NCBI RefSeq assembly: GCF_024198235.1 | Contig: NZ_JAKCFB010000036.1 | Coordinates: 23,526-87,525, forward strand | Reading direction: 5' to 3' | Source of the DNA: Myxococcus dinghuensis | Lineage (GTDB): Bacteria > Myxococcota > Myxococcia > Myxococcales > Myxococcaceae | Length of the DNA: 64,000 nt | Shown here: positions 8,815 through 20,059 of the stretch, one piece after another | Numbering within the stretch: the stretch's first letter is position 1 | Layout of the letters: each line of letters starts with the position of its first letter | Made by a program: the position numbers and the translations under genes | Notes under the pieces: model-generated | Told to the model about the DNA's origin: nothing | Database searches by the model: none | What the model saw: the letters and a program-made list of their open reading frames with translations, nothing else

Positions 8815-9488
8815 TTCCCGACGCCAAGGGAGGCCCCTTCGGGTGGGCGCTGGACGCGTACATCGGGTGGAAGTTCCGCTCGGCGTTCCGGGGGCTCTGG
8901 GTGCGGGGCGCGCTGCCGGAGGCGGGCCCCGGGCGGCTGGTGTATCTGAATCACACCAACTGGTGGGACGGCTTCATGCTGCACCAGCTCTCCCGCGTGG
9001 CGGGCTGGGATGGGTACTGCTTGATGGACGAGGAGAACCTGCGGCGCTACCGGTTCCTGGCGCGCATCGGCGCGTTCAGCATCCGGCGCAAGGACGCCGT
9101 GTCGTCGGTGGAGTCGCTGCGCCACGCGAAGCAACTGCTGCGACGTCCTCGCGCGGCGCTGTATGTCTTTCCCGAAGGCGAGCACCGTCCCTTCGGCGAG
9201 CTGCCCCTGCGGTTGGAGCGCGGGGTGGAGCTGCTGGCGCGGGTGGGGCGGGTGGAGTGTGTCCCCATCGGCGTGCGCTACGCCTTCTTCGAGCACGAGC
9301 GGCCGGACGTCTTGCTGGAGGTGGGCACGCCGCACCCACCGGGGCCGATGGAGGTCTTCCAGGCCGGGCTGGAGTCGGTGGTGCGGCGGTTGATGGCGGT
9401 GACGACGCTGGACGGCTTCTCGCGGCGGGTGGAGGGCGCGCGGGGCGTGGCGGAGCGCTGGGACGCGGCCCGGGGGCTGTCGTCATGA
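8811..9488 (+). CDS. PlsC-like acyltransferase, probable carotenoid glucoside acyltransferase
   Basis: 225-aa lysophospholipid-type acyltransferase. Seen: the catalytic HX4D box as NHTNWWDG near residue 45 and FPEGEHRP near residue 120, the acceptor-site block of this superfamily. It starts at GTG 8811, which overlaps the crtYd stop (GTGA). Myxobacterial carotenoids are often glucoside fatty-acid esters, so acylation of the carotenoid glucoside is the likely role. This is inferred from operon context; a membrane phospholipid acyltransferase remains possible. Confidence 0.72.
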   Translation: MIPDAKGGPFGWALDAYIGWKFRSAFRGLWVRGALPEAGPGRLVYLNHTNWWDGFMLHQLSRVAGWDGYCLMDEENLRRYRFLARIGAFSIRRKDAVSSVESLRHAKQLLRRPRAALYVFPEGEHRPFGELPLRLERGVELLARVGRVECVPIGVRYAFFEHERPDVLLEVGTPHPPGPMEVFQAGLESVVRRLMAVTTLDGFSRRVEGARGVAERWDAARGLSS

Positions 9489-10351
9489 TGCTGCGCATCC
9501 GCACCATCGCCCGGCTGACGGGCATCCGCGAGGCGACGCTGCGCGCGTGGGAGCGGCGCTACGGCTTCCCGCGCCCCCTGCGCACCGAGGGCAACAACTA
9601 CCGCGTCTACACGCGCGAGGAGGTGGAGGCGATCCGCCGCGTGGCCCGCCACATCCAGATGGATGGGCTGTCGGTGAGCGAGGCCATCGCCCAGGTGATG
9701 GCCACCCCCCTGCAGCCCCCTCCGAGGGGTGAGCGCCTCAACGAGCGCTTCTGGTCCGCCGTCGTGGCGCTGGACGGGGACGAGGTGACGCGTGTGCTCG
9801 ACGAGGCGCAGGCGACGCTGGACCCGGAGGCGCTCTGCGATGGCTTCCTGATGCCGCTGCTGCGCGAGATGGGCGTGCGGCTGGACATCGCCCGCGAGCA
9901 CCTGGCGTCCGCCTACGTCCGCCACCGGCTGCGGCAGGTGCTGGCGGGGCTGGACAGCATGGCGAACGGGCCGCGCGCGCTGCTCGCGTGCCCCACCGGA
10001 GACCACCACGAGGGGGGATTGCTGGCGTTGGGCATCCACCTCAAGCGCCGGGGCTGGCGGGTGACGCTGCTGGGCGCGGACACGCCCGCCGACGCGCTGC
10101 GCAGCGCGTGCGAGCAGTTGCAACCGGATGTCGTGGCCCTGTCCTTCGTGCAGAGCCGCGAGCCGGACGTGTTCCAGGCGCTGCTGGCCGACGCGCTGAG
10201 GGCCTGCGGACCCTGCCCCATCGTGGTAGGAGGGCCCGGGGCCCGTGAGCACCTCAAGGCCATCTTCACCCTGGGGGCGCAGTACGCCGAGTCCGCCCAG
10301 GAGCTGGTCGCTCTCTGGACCCAGGCGCGCAGCGCGCAGAACCGTCCCTGA
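9485..10351 (+). CDS. carA: MerR-type repressor with cobalamin-binding domain, CarA
   Basis: 288-aa repressor of the carotenoid operon. The N-terminal MerR helix-turn-helix (residues ~3-70, EATLRAWERRYGFP, NNYRVYTREE) precedes a helical linker and a C-terminal B12-binding Rossmann domain with DHHEGG fitting DxHxxG near residue 180. Compared with CarH next door, the Trp-His cap of the AdoCbl upper face is missing: the segment runs REMGVRLDIAREHL, about five residues shorter, keeping only the EH pair. In Myxococcus CarA is known to act without B12 and to be countered by the antirepressor CarS. ATG 9485 overlaps the acyltransferase stop. Confidence 0.93.
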   Translation: MMLRIRTIARLTGIREATLRAWERRYGFPRPLRTEGNNYRVYTREEVEAIRRVARHIQMDGLSVSEAIAQVMATPLQPPPRGERLNERFWSAVVALDGDEVTRVLDEAQATLDPEALCDGFLMPLLREMGVRLDIAREHLASAYVRHRLRQVLAGLDSMANGPRALLACPTGDHHEGGLLALGIHLKRRGWRVTLLGADTPADALRSACEQLQPDVVALSFVQSREPDVFQALLADALRACGPCPIVVGGPGAREHLKAIFTLGAQYAESAQELVALWTQARSAQNRP

Positions 10352-10363
10352 ACCGCTTCCTCC

Positions 10364-11266
10364 ATGGCCGAACGCACCTACCGAATCCATGTCGCCGCGG
10401 AGCTCTCGGGAGTCCGAGTGGAGCTCATCCGCGCCTGGGAGCGGCGTTACGGGGTGCTCCAGCCGCTGCGTACGCCCGCCGGCTACCGCGTCTACACGGA
10501 GCGGGACGTGGCCCTGCTCAAGCGGTTGAAGAAGCTGACGGACGAGGGGGTGGCCATCAGCGAGGCGGCGAAGATGCTGCCGCAGCTCCTCCTGGAGTTG
10601 GAGGCGACCCCCATGGTGACGGAGCCCGGGCCCGGTAGCGGGGCCGCGCTGGACTTCTGGCGCGACGCCGCGCTGCTGGCGGCCGAATCCTACGACCAGG
10701 CAGGCGTGTCCACGGTCATGGACGAGGTGCTCTCCTCGCTGCCGCCGCTGAAGGCCTTCGACGGCGTGCTGGCGCCGCTCCAACGCGAGGTGGGGGAGCG
10801 CTGGCACGCGGGGCGGCTCTCGGTGGTGCAGGAGCACCTGGTGACGCAGGTGGTGCGCGCGCGGCTGGTGAGCTTGCTGCACGCGGCGCCCATGGGCGGG
10901 CGCCGCCACGCGGTGCTGGCGTGCTTCCCGGACGAGGAGCACGAGCTGGGGTTGCTGGGCGCGGCGCTGCGCTTGCGGCACGCGGGCATGAAGGTGACGC
11001 TGCTGGGCCAGCGCGTGCCCGCGGCCGACCTGGGGCGCGCGGTGGCGGAGCTGAAGCCAGACCTGGTGGGGCTGTCGGCGGTGACGGACTCGGGGGGCCC
11101 CGCCTTCCGGACCATGCTGGCGCAGGTGCTGCGCTCGCTGCCGCAGACCATTCCAATCTGGGTGGGGGGCGCCGCCGCGGAGGCCCACGCGGACATCGTG
11201 CAGCGGCTGGGCGCGCGGCTCGCCACCGACGAGGATGACTGGGCGCGGTTGGCGGAGGAGGAGTAG
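10364..11266 (+). CDS. carH: B12-dependent light-sensing MerR-type repressor CarH
   Basis: 300-aa photoreceptor-repressor. MerR domain (VELIRAWERRYGVL, AGYRVYTERD), helical-bundle domain carrying WHAGRLSVVQEH, the W-x9-EH motif that caps adenosylcobalamin, then a B12-binding Rossmann domain with EEHELG (ExHxxG), whose His is the lower axial ligand. All known light-sensing residues are present, so AdoCbl-dependent dark tetramerisation and light-triggered release are expected. It is 12 bases downstream of carA, the only non-overlapping junction in the second half of the operon, and is paralogous to carA. It converges on the next gene with 12 bases between stops. Confidence 0.93.
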   Translation: MAERTYRIHVAAELSGVRVELIRAWERRYGVLQPLRTPAGYRVYTERDVALLKRLKKLTDEGVAISEAAKMLPQLLLELEATPMVTEPGPGSGAALDFWRDAALLAAESYDQAGVSTVMDEVLSSLPPLKAFDGVLAPLQREVGERWHAGRLSVVQEHLVTQVVRARLVSLLHAAPMGGRRHAVLACFPDEEHELGLLGAALRLRHAGMKVTLLGQRVPAADLGRAVAELKPDLVGLSAVTDSGGPAFRTMLAQVLRSLPQTIPIWVGGAAAEAHADIVQRLGARLATDEDDWARLAEEE

Positions 11267-11278
11267 TCACGCCCGACG

Positions 11279-12322
11279 CTACGGCTTCGGGGGAGGGCGC
11301 ACGCGCCGGAGCGCGGCGATGCGGCCCGTCTCCCCCACGGCCCACACCCGGTTGCCTGTGCGCGACGCGGCGACGGCGTGGAAGCCCTCGGCGCCCAGCG
11401 AGCTCCAGGACCGTCCGCCATCCGTGGACAGCTCCGCGCCGGAGGGGCCCACGGTGACGAGCGTGGGGCCGGGGGCGCCGGGGATGCGCGTGACACACGA
11501 GCGGTAGCCCGCGGGCCGCGCGCCCGTGGGCACGGTCCAGGTCCTGCCGCCGTCGCGGGTGAGCGCGATGTTCCCGGTGGGGTCCTCCGGCTTCTGGTGG
11601 TTGCCGCCCACGGCGATGCCTTGCTGGTCGCTCCAGAAGAGCAGGGAGAAGACCCCCGCGCCCTCGCCCTTCGCCAGGGGCGTCGTCGATGCCGTCCAAC
11701 GCTGCCCCCCGTCGCTGGAGGCGAGCACGCGCGCCGCCGCGCCCCCCATTCCGAACCAGACGCGGCGTGGGCCGAGCACGGCGATGCTGGTGCCGCTGGC
11801 GGCGAAGCCCGCCTCGCCCGGGAGCGCGGGAGGGAAGGCCTCCTTCGAGACGGGCGTCCAGTGCGCGCCCCCGTCCGACGTCCTCACCGCGACGAAGTGT
11901 CCGTCCACCGGGTCGCTGAAGGCGATGCCGTGCTGTTCGTCCCAGAAGGCCATGCCGTCGAAGAACGCGCCCGGCAGGGCGTTGGTGAACTGCAGCGACC
12001 ACGTCGCGCCGCCGTCCACCGTCTTGTAGATGCGGGACTTGTCACCCGCGCCAATCGACAGCAGGTAGGCGGTGGTGGCGCTGAAGGCGTCCACGTCCCG
12101 GAAGTCGAGGGCCTCGGCGCCCGGGACGGTGCCCGCCTTCCACGTGAGCCCGCCGTCCGTCGTGCGGACGAAGGTGCCCCGGTCCCCGCTCGCCCAGGCC
12201 ACCTGGGCATCCACGGCGCTGACGCCCCGCAGGCGCACGGACGTCCCGCTCTGCTGCGGCGCCCACTGCATGTCCGCGCTCCCCAGGGTCAGCAGCGTCG
12301 CCAGCCACATCGCTCCCGTCAT
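11279..12322 (-). CDS. Asp-box (BNR) beta-propeller protein, YCF48/HCF136-like
   Basis: 347-aa protein with a hydrophobic N-terminus (MWLATLLTLGSA), likely a signal peptide, and six Asp-box repeats spread through the chain: TTDGGLTW, TVDGGATW, TSDGGAHW, SSDGGQRW, TRDGGRTW and STDGGRSW. This predicts a sialidase/YCF48-type propeller; the catalytic residues of sialidases are not evident, so a binding or scaffold role is more likely. It follows the ADYC lipoprotein by 29 bases on the same strand and probably shares its sigma-54 promoter. An in-frame ATG at 12310 is an alternative start. Confidence 0.75.
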   Translation of the reverse strand: MTGAMWLATLLTLGSADMQWAPQQSGTSVRLRGVSAVDAQVAWASGDRGTFVRTTDGGLTWKAGTVPGAEALDFRDVDAFSATTAYLLSIGAGDKSRIYKTVDGGATWSLQFTNALPGAFFDGMAFWDEQHGIAFSDPVDGHFVAVRTSDGGAHWTPVSKEAFPPALPGEAGFAASGTSIAVLGPRRVWFGMGGAAARVLASSDGGQRWTASTTPLAKGEGAGVFSLLFWSDQQGIAVGGNHQKPEDPTGNIALTRDGGRTWTVPTGARPAGYRSCVTRIPGAPGPTLVTVGPSGAELSTDGGRSWSSLGAEGFHAVAASRTGNRVWAVGETGRIAALRRVRPPPKP

Positions 12323-12351
12323 GCCGCGTCCTCCTCGGACGGGAGGCTAGC

Positions 12352-13830
12352 TCACGGGTGGAGCGACTGGGCCTGTTCGTTGGACTCGGAGTTGTTGAAG
12401 AGGATGCTGCCGTAGAACCGCTCCGCCTCCTCGGCGCTGTCGCAGATTTGGGAGCACTTGTCCGGGCCGTAGACGTTGTCGGGGTCGCGGCAGTCGTTGA
12501 TGACGTGTCCGCTCGAATCCTCGACGGGGGCATTGAGGTCGACGCAGCCGGCGGTCAGGTGCTTCCAGCGCCAGTGGCTCAGGCATGAGGGGCCCCAGAC
12601 GTTCCAGCCCGCCTCGAAGGGCATGGCCGCGCTGGTGCTGCCCTCGGTCGGGGCGGGGATGAGGTTGGGCGTCAGGTCATCCCACGGGCGGATGCGCGTG
12701 CCGTCCTGCGTGAAGGAGGTGCCGTTGCCGCAGTAGTCGGCGCGCGCCATGCGGGTACAGGCCCAGTGGGCCCGCGTCACCGGGCCGGCGGCGCTCCCGT
12801 CCAGCCAGGGCTTGTAGCCCCACCGGTAGCACTTGGCGATGACGCCGGGGTCGCAGGCCAGGGTGAAGTGGGTGGTGCTCTCCGCGCGCGCGCCCGTAGC
12901 CGAGTACAGCCCGCGCACCGGCACCGCCCAGGCCCACCCGGTGGCGGGGTCCGCGCCCTGTGTGCAGAGGTCGACGGTGGGCACGTCGCCGGACAGGTAC
13001 TTCAGCCGGTAGAGGAAGGTGTCGCCGCTGGCGTCCCAGGTGCCGGGAGACTCCGCGATGGTGACGTTGCGCGCGTTGTTGAGGCCCACCACCTCGACGG
13101 TCGTGATGTGGGTCGCCGCGGGGATGCCCAACCGCGCGCCGAGCAACTGCGTGCCGCGCAGCTCCTTGTCCGTCGCCGGGAAGGTGCCCGTCGTGGGCTT
13201 GAGGGTGAGGAGCCAGACGCGGCCGGGTGTCACCGGGCTGGTGGTCCGGGGGCCGGCGAGCACGGTGTAGACGCCGCTGCGGGGACAGGTGAATGTGGCC
13301 ACGGGACAGGACGCGTTGCAGGCGCTCTCGCCCGTGGTGAGGTAGCCCACGCCCAGGTACTCGCACGGCTTCTCCCCCGAGCACACACGCATGACGGGGT
13401 TGCCCACGCAGCTCCCTCCCATGCCCGCGCAGGCGCCGCCGTGGAGGGTGACCTCCGTCCCGGAGGTGCACACTCCCTGTCCCTCGACCTTGAAGCCACA
13501 GCCGCGTGTCGCGCCCGTCTGCGCGGTGGGGCAGGCCTCGAGGCTGGGCGTGGTGCCCGACACCTGCAGGGCCGTCTTCGCCAAGAGCTCTCCCTTGTCG
13601 AGCCGGAGCGTCGCCGCGCGCCGCTCCCCCTGGAACACCACGCTCGCGCCGCCGTAGCTGAAGGCGGTCTGCGGCGTGCCGTGCAACTGCGTGCCCTGGG
13701 AGTGGGAGTCGTCGTTGCCGGCGGCGAAGACGCGCGACTCGAGCGGGAGGTCGTCGGCGTCGGGAGGCGCGCAGGCGGCGAACAGGCCGATGAACAGCGC
13801 GGCGGACAGGGGGCGAAGGGGATGGCTCAT
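12352..13830 (-). CDS. ADYC-domain lipoprotein
   Basis: 492-aa secreted lipoprotein: the N-terminus LFIGLFAACAPP ends in a lipobox with Cys at about residue 20. The C-terminal half holds the RADYCGNGTSFTQDGTRIRPWDD segment that names the ADYC domain, a family seen mainly in myxobacteria with no known function. It is Cys-rich (over 20 Cys), suggesting disulfides in the envelope or outside the cell. A sigma-54 promoter lies 45-60 bases upstream and a 13-bp palindrome ~139 bases upstream, so expression is probably tied to the sigma-54 activator encoded at 18153-19979. Confidence 0.8.
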   Translation of the reverse strand: MSHPLRPLSAALFIGLFAACAPPDADDLPLESRVFAAGNDDSHSQGTQLHGTPQTAFSYGGASVVFQGERRAATLRLDKGELLAKTALQVSGTTPSLEACPTAQTGATRGCGFKVEGQGVCTSGTEVTLHGGACAGMGGSCVGNPVMRVCSGEKPCEYLGVGYLTTGESACNASCPVATFTCPRSGVYTVLAGPRTTSPVTPGRVWLLTLKPTTGTFPATDKELRGTQLLGARLGIPAATHITTVEVVGLNNARNVTIAESPGTWDASGDTFLYRLKYLSGDVPTVDLCTQGADPATGWAWAVPVRGLYSATGARAESTTHFTLACDPGVIAKCYRWGYKPWLDGSAAGPVTRAHWACTRMARADYCGNGTSFTQDGTRIRPWDDLTPNLIPAPTEGSTSAAMPFEAGWNVWGPSCLSHWRWKHLTAGCVDLNAPVEDSSGHVINDCRDPDNVYGPDKCSQICDSAEEAERFYGSILFNNSESNEQAQSLHP

Positions 13831-13874
13831 GCGAAGGACCTCGTTCTCGGACGTCCGGGATGACGGGGGCCGAG

Positions 13875-13890
13875 AGCATCCGTCGTGCCA
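13875..13890 (-). promoter_or_regulatory. Sigma-54 promoter (-24/-12) for the ADYC-BNR operon
   Basis: On the - strand the site reads TGGCACGACGGATGCT. It matches the sigma-54 consensus (TGGCACG-N4-TTGCW) at all invariant positions, with GG and GC correctly spaced; only the first T of TTGC is A. The predicted start of transcription is near 13865, about 35 bases before the GTG/ATG region of the lipoprotein (start 13830). Good SD-like sequence (AGGACC...) lies between. Confidence 0.72.
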
Positions 13891-13968
13891 CCGAGCCCTC
13901 CGCGTGGCGTCACGGGTGGGCGACGGGTGCGCAGGACCTGCCGGCAGGCATGGCGTGCAAGGGATGCC

Positions 13969-13981
13969 GGCAAGTCTTGCC
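13969..13981. promoter_or_regulatory. Palindrome GGCAAGTCTTGCC, candidate activator site
   Basis: Perfect 6+1+6 palindrome in the 174-base gap between the kinase stop (14005) and the ADYC lipoprotein start. Its centre is 86 bases upstream of the -24 GG of the sigma-54 promoter, where enhancer-type upstream activator sites sit. The same palindrome occurs upstream of the sigma-54 promoter at 21321. A second palindrome, CCTGCCGGCAGG (13937-13948), lies between it and the promoter. Confidence 0.62.
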
Positions 13982-14004
13982 GTGGGATGGCGATGGCTGC
14001 CGGG

Positions 14005-17000
14005 TCAGCGGCGGGGCGTGGCGCACACGCGCAGGCCGATGAGCGCCTCGCGCTGGGTGGGCTCCACCCGGTCCCGGTTGGCGGCGTGCGCGGTGAGGTC
14101 GCTCTGGTACCAGCTCCCGCCCTGCGCGGAGGGCTTGTCGGGGTTCACGTCGGAGCGGGTCCACTCCCAGACGTTGCCCGCGAGGTCGTCCACGCCGAAG
14201 GGGCTGCGCGAGCGGGGGTGGCTGCCCACCTCGTCCGGACCGAAGCCCCAGGGCTCCCGGCCATAGGTGACGTCGTGGTTGGCGTCGTCCGGTGCCAGCC
14301 AGTCACCGGAGGGGTAGCGGCGGCCATCCGCGCCGCGCGCCGCGCGCTCCCACTCGCGTTCGGTGCAGACGCGCGCGCCGGGCACCCGCCCCGTGCCGTC
14401 CAGCCAGGTGGTGTACGCGAGGGCGTCCTCGAAGGAGATGGCGGACACGGGGAAGCGCAGCCAGTCCTGCTCCGCGCGCCGGTCGCGGCGGCCGTAGCGC
14501 AGCGGCTCCGTATCGCGGACGCTGTAGCTGGCCGAGGCGGGCCGCAGTTGCAGCCGCCAGTGGCCGTCCGCCTCGCGAGACAGGTCCACCACGGTGAGGC
14601 GTCGGCGGGAGCCGGGCATGCGCGCGACGCGCTCGTCGTCGGGCAGGCTCTCGAGGAAGGCGATGTACTCGCCGAACGTCACCTCGTGCTTCGCGATGAG
14701 GTACGCGTCCGTCTCCACCAGGTGCAGCGGGGGCGCGAAGAAGAACGCCCGCCGCAGGTATTCGCTCTCCGCGGCGCCCTGCAGGAAGCGGCCAGCGGGG
14801 ACGTAGACGAAGCCCTCGGGCACGGAGCCCGCTTCCGGCAGCGTCAGGTCCAGCGCGAGGTGCTCCCCGGAGCGCAGCAGCACGGGGGCCTTCACGGAGA
14901 CATGCCCTGGGGCCTCCAGGAGGAGGACATGGGAGCCCGGGGGGAGGTCCACGCCGGACAGCGGCGTGACGCCGAGCAGGCTGCCCGCGTCGTCCGCCGG
15001 GTTCGGTGACTCAACGGTGAGCGTCACCAGGCGCACCCGGGCGTCTGGTGGCGTGGTGTGGAGGTCGAGGCGCGCGGGGGCCTCGAGTCGTTCGCGTCGC
15101 TGGCCGGTGGTGTCGTAGGCCCGGAGCCGCGCGAGGAGCTGGGTGCGGCGCTCGGGCGGGCCCAGGCGGTCGGCTCGCTCCACCTGCTCCGCGAGGAGGT
15201 CCGCCAACGGCTCGTTCACCCGGGGGCTCCCCGGGTCGAGTCCCCAGGCGGCCTCCAGCTCCGCCATGGCGCGCAGGGACTGCTCCTCCATGCCGCGCTC
15301 CCGTTCGAGCACACGCGTCCACAACGCCTCGGCGGCCTCACGTTTTTCGGGGCCCGGGGTGTCGAAGAGGGCGAGGGCCTCGTGTCGCAGCCGGCGGGCC
15401 TCGGCGTCCTGGGCGAGCGCGGCGTCCCCGTGGCGGCGGGCCTCGTCGAGGTGGCGGGTGATGCGCGCGTCCAGCTGTGCGCGGGACTGCACGCGGGTGA
15501 TGCCGGCCACGGCGAGCAGGACGAGCGGGGCGGCGATGGCCACCGCCCAACGCACGCCACGTCGACGGCGTGCCGTCTGCCGGGAGCGGGCGAGGAAGGC
15601 CTGTTGTCGAGGGCCCTCCGGTGTCAGCGCCGCGTCCCGCACCTCGCCGAGCTGGCGCTCCGCGTACAGCAGCTCCGGGGGATGCCCCAGCCGCTCCCAC
15701 TCCGAGGCGGCGCGCTCCAGGCGATGACGTGTGGCGCGGCGCTGCTCGTCCTGGCCCAGCCAGCCTCGAAGGGTGTCCCAGCCCGTGAGCAGGCTCTCGT
15801 GCGCGAGCGTGTAGATGCCTCCGCCGCCCTCGGCCTCTCCCGCGGTGAGGAGCCGGCCGCTCACCAGTCCATCCAGCACCGCGCGCCCGGTGTCGTCATC
15901 GGGGCCGCGCAGCAGCTCCTCGCGGGTGCGGCGCATGCGCGTGCCCTCGGGGGTCACGAGCTCCAGGAGCAACGCGCGGGCACGGGGACGTTGTTCGGGG
16001 CGCAGCCGTCCGACCACCGCGTCCGCGTGTCGGGCGAGGGCGCCCTCCACTCCCCCCAGGGCCTCCAGCGCGGCGGAGGTGATGACGCCCTGCCGCGTGT
16101 CGCGCGCGTCCCAGAGCGCCTGCAGGGCGAACTGGAGCAGCGGCAGGCCTCCCTCGGCGCGCGACGCGGAGGTGACGAGGGAGTCCACGAGGGCAGGGGA
16201 TTCGAAGTGGACGCCGAGCGCGCGGGCGGGTGCCTCGATGGCCTCACGCAGGCCTCGCTCGGTGAGGGCTCGCAGCAGGTACAGCGCGCGAGGCAGCTCT
16301 TCTCCCAGCCCGGGCAGCGCCGCCAGTCGCGTGAGGCAATCGCTGCGCGCGGTGGCGAGGAGCCGGACCCGCGGCGCGCGGCGCAGCACCAGGGCCAGCT
16401 CCTCCGCGAGTCGGGCGGCCTGGTGGGGCTCCGAGAAGGTGACCAGCTCCTCCAAGGGGTCGATGAAGAGCAGGACGGGGGGGGCGCTCGCGGGCCGACG
16501 TCGCAGCGCCCGGGAGAGGGCGCCGGGCTCCTCGTCCTGGACCTGGGCCAGGAGGGTCTCCGCGCTCTCTCCCGACACGGGAGCGAGCGCCTCCGTCAGC
16601 GTCTCCAGGGGGCGTTGGCCGGGCGCGCAGGCGATGACGCTCCAGGCGGATTCACCCGTCGCGAGCAGCGGGAGGACTCCCGCGCGGCACAGCGAGGACT
16701 TGCCCACGCCGGAGTCGCCGGCCAACAGGACGAAGCGCTCGCCGCGCAGCCGGTCCACGACCTCGCGCAGCGCGGCCTCGCGGCCGAAGAACACGCCGCG
16801 ATGCTCGGCCTCGAAGGGGTGCAGGCCTCGATAGGGATTGCCGGTGGGGAGCGGGGTGTCGCGCGTCGGGAGCGCCAGGGACTCCAGGGCCTCGCGCAGC
16901 GCATCGCCCGACTCGAAGCGGCGGGCGGGGTCGAGGTCGAGACACCGGTCCACCACGGCGGCGAGACCGGGAGGGAGCCCCGGCAGCCGCTGCTCCGCGA

Positions 17001-18152
17001 GGGAACGCGGAGGGCGCTCCGTCACGGCGCGGCCCAATTCCTCCAGGGGCACGTGCTGGTGGGGCGCGGCTCCGGTGCCCAGCTCGTGGAGCAGCACGCC
17101 CAGCGCATACACGTCACTGGCGCGGCTGGCGGGCTCTCCACGCCACAGCTCGGGGGCGAGGTAGAGCGGTGTGCCCGGCGCGGGGAAGAGGGGCCCCAGC
17201 GTGTTCGTTCGGGAGGCATGGACCAGGTCCGTACCCGCTCCGCGTGGAGGTGCCCCGTCCGGGGCTGTCTCCACGCGTGGGACCTGCACGGTGCGCTCGT
17301 CGTGCAGGGGGGCGTTCGTCCCCGTCCGCGCCGTCGAGGGCAGGGCACCCGTCCACGAAGCGGCGTTCTGTCCCGTTCGCGCGGCGCTCGTGGCCCGCGC
17401 CCCTGCTCCGTCAGGCCCCGTCTCCGCCCGAGTGGGAGGCGCGGCCGACTCCGAGGCGCGACCCGTTGGACGGGGTGTGGTCGTCCTGGATGCGGGAGCC
17501 TGTGCTTCTCTTTCCGCGCCCTCCACGACGAAGGGTGATGCGGCGTTCAGGTCTCGAGCGGGCGGCTCCGCCCCCGCGCGTCCCGGCAGGGGGCGCGTGT
17601 CCGCGACGGGACTCGGGGTGGGAACCTCGCCCGTTCGCGAGGACAGGTCTCGCGGGTCCTCCGTCGTCCACTGCTCGGCCAGGCCGAAGTCGAGCAGCTT
17701 CACCTCTCCGTCCTCGGAGAGGATGGCGTTGGCCGGCTTGATGTCGCGGTGGAGCACTCCGCACCGATGCGCGGCCGCGAGCCCGCGCGCGAGCCCGATG
17801 GCGAGCCTCAGGAGCCGCGCCCCCTCCACGGGGAGCGGCAGCCGATCCAACGGCTCACCGCGAATCAGCTCGGACACGAGGAACGGCTGGCCACGCACCT
17901 CGCCCACGCGATGGATGGCCACCACGTTCGGGTGCTGGAGGCGGGCGATGGCGCGCGCCTCCTGGAAGAAGCGCGCGCGCGCCGTCGCGTCCGGTCGCCG
18001 TCCCTCGGGCGTGGCGATGAACTTCACCGCCACCAGGCGCTCCAGCAGCAGGTCCTTGGCCAGGAACACCTGCCCCATGGCCCCGCGTCCCAGGGGGCGC
18101 AGGAGCTGGTACTCCTCGAACTCGCGGGGTGGCTCCACCCCGGGCGTGGAGC

Positions 18153-18156
<4 letters not shown>
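14005..18156 (-). CDS. Ser/Thr kinase - STAND ATPase - membrane helix - SUMF1-like giant protein
   Basis: 1383 aa. Residues ~15-430 form a protein kinase (GRGAMGQVF, VAVKF, HRDIKPAN, DFGLAE at 156-160, APE at 334-336). About 150 Ser/Thr/Pro/Ala-rich residues are inserted between DFG and APE. Residues ~438-830 form an nSTAND1-type NTPase (NPYRGLHPF, FFGRE, Walker A GDSGVGKS at 480-487). A membrane helix lies near 865-887, then a coiled/PEGA-like part and a SUMF1 (FGE-sulfatase) fold from ~1110 to the end (GNVWEW, GGSW, GLRVC). The paired Cys of true formylglycine-generating enzymes are absent, so this end is probably a binding domain outside the membrane. Its ATG overlaps the activator stop, so the two are coupled. 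Confidence 0.88.
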
Positions 18157-19979
<1,823 letters not shown>

Positions 19980-20059
19980 GCTGGCATGCCCGTGTCGAGG
20001 GGAGCAACCCGGCGAGGGACGGTGGCGTCGTCCCCGGCCGGGCGCGGACGCGCGAGGAC

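Noticed and set aside
14005..14830. Active formylglycine-generating (sulfatase-activating) enzyme
   Set aside because: The SUMF1-like fold is recognisable but the paired active-site Cys are missing and no sulfatase gene lies nearby.
20001..20030. AGCAACCCGG near 20003, resembling the -12 part of a sigma-54 promoter before the activator gene
   Set aside because: The matching -24 TGGC is absent at the required spacing.
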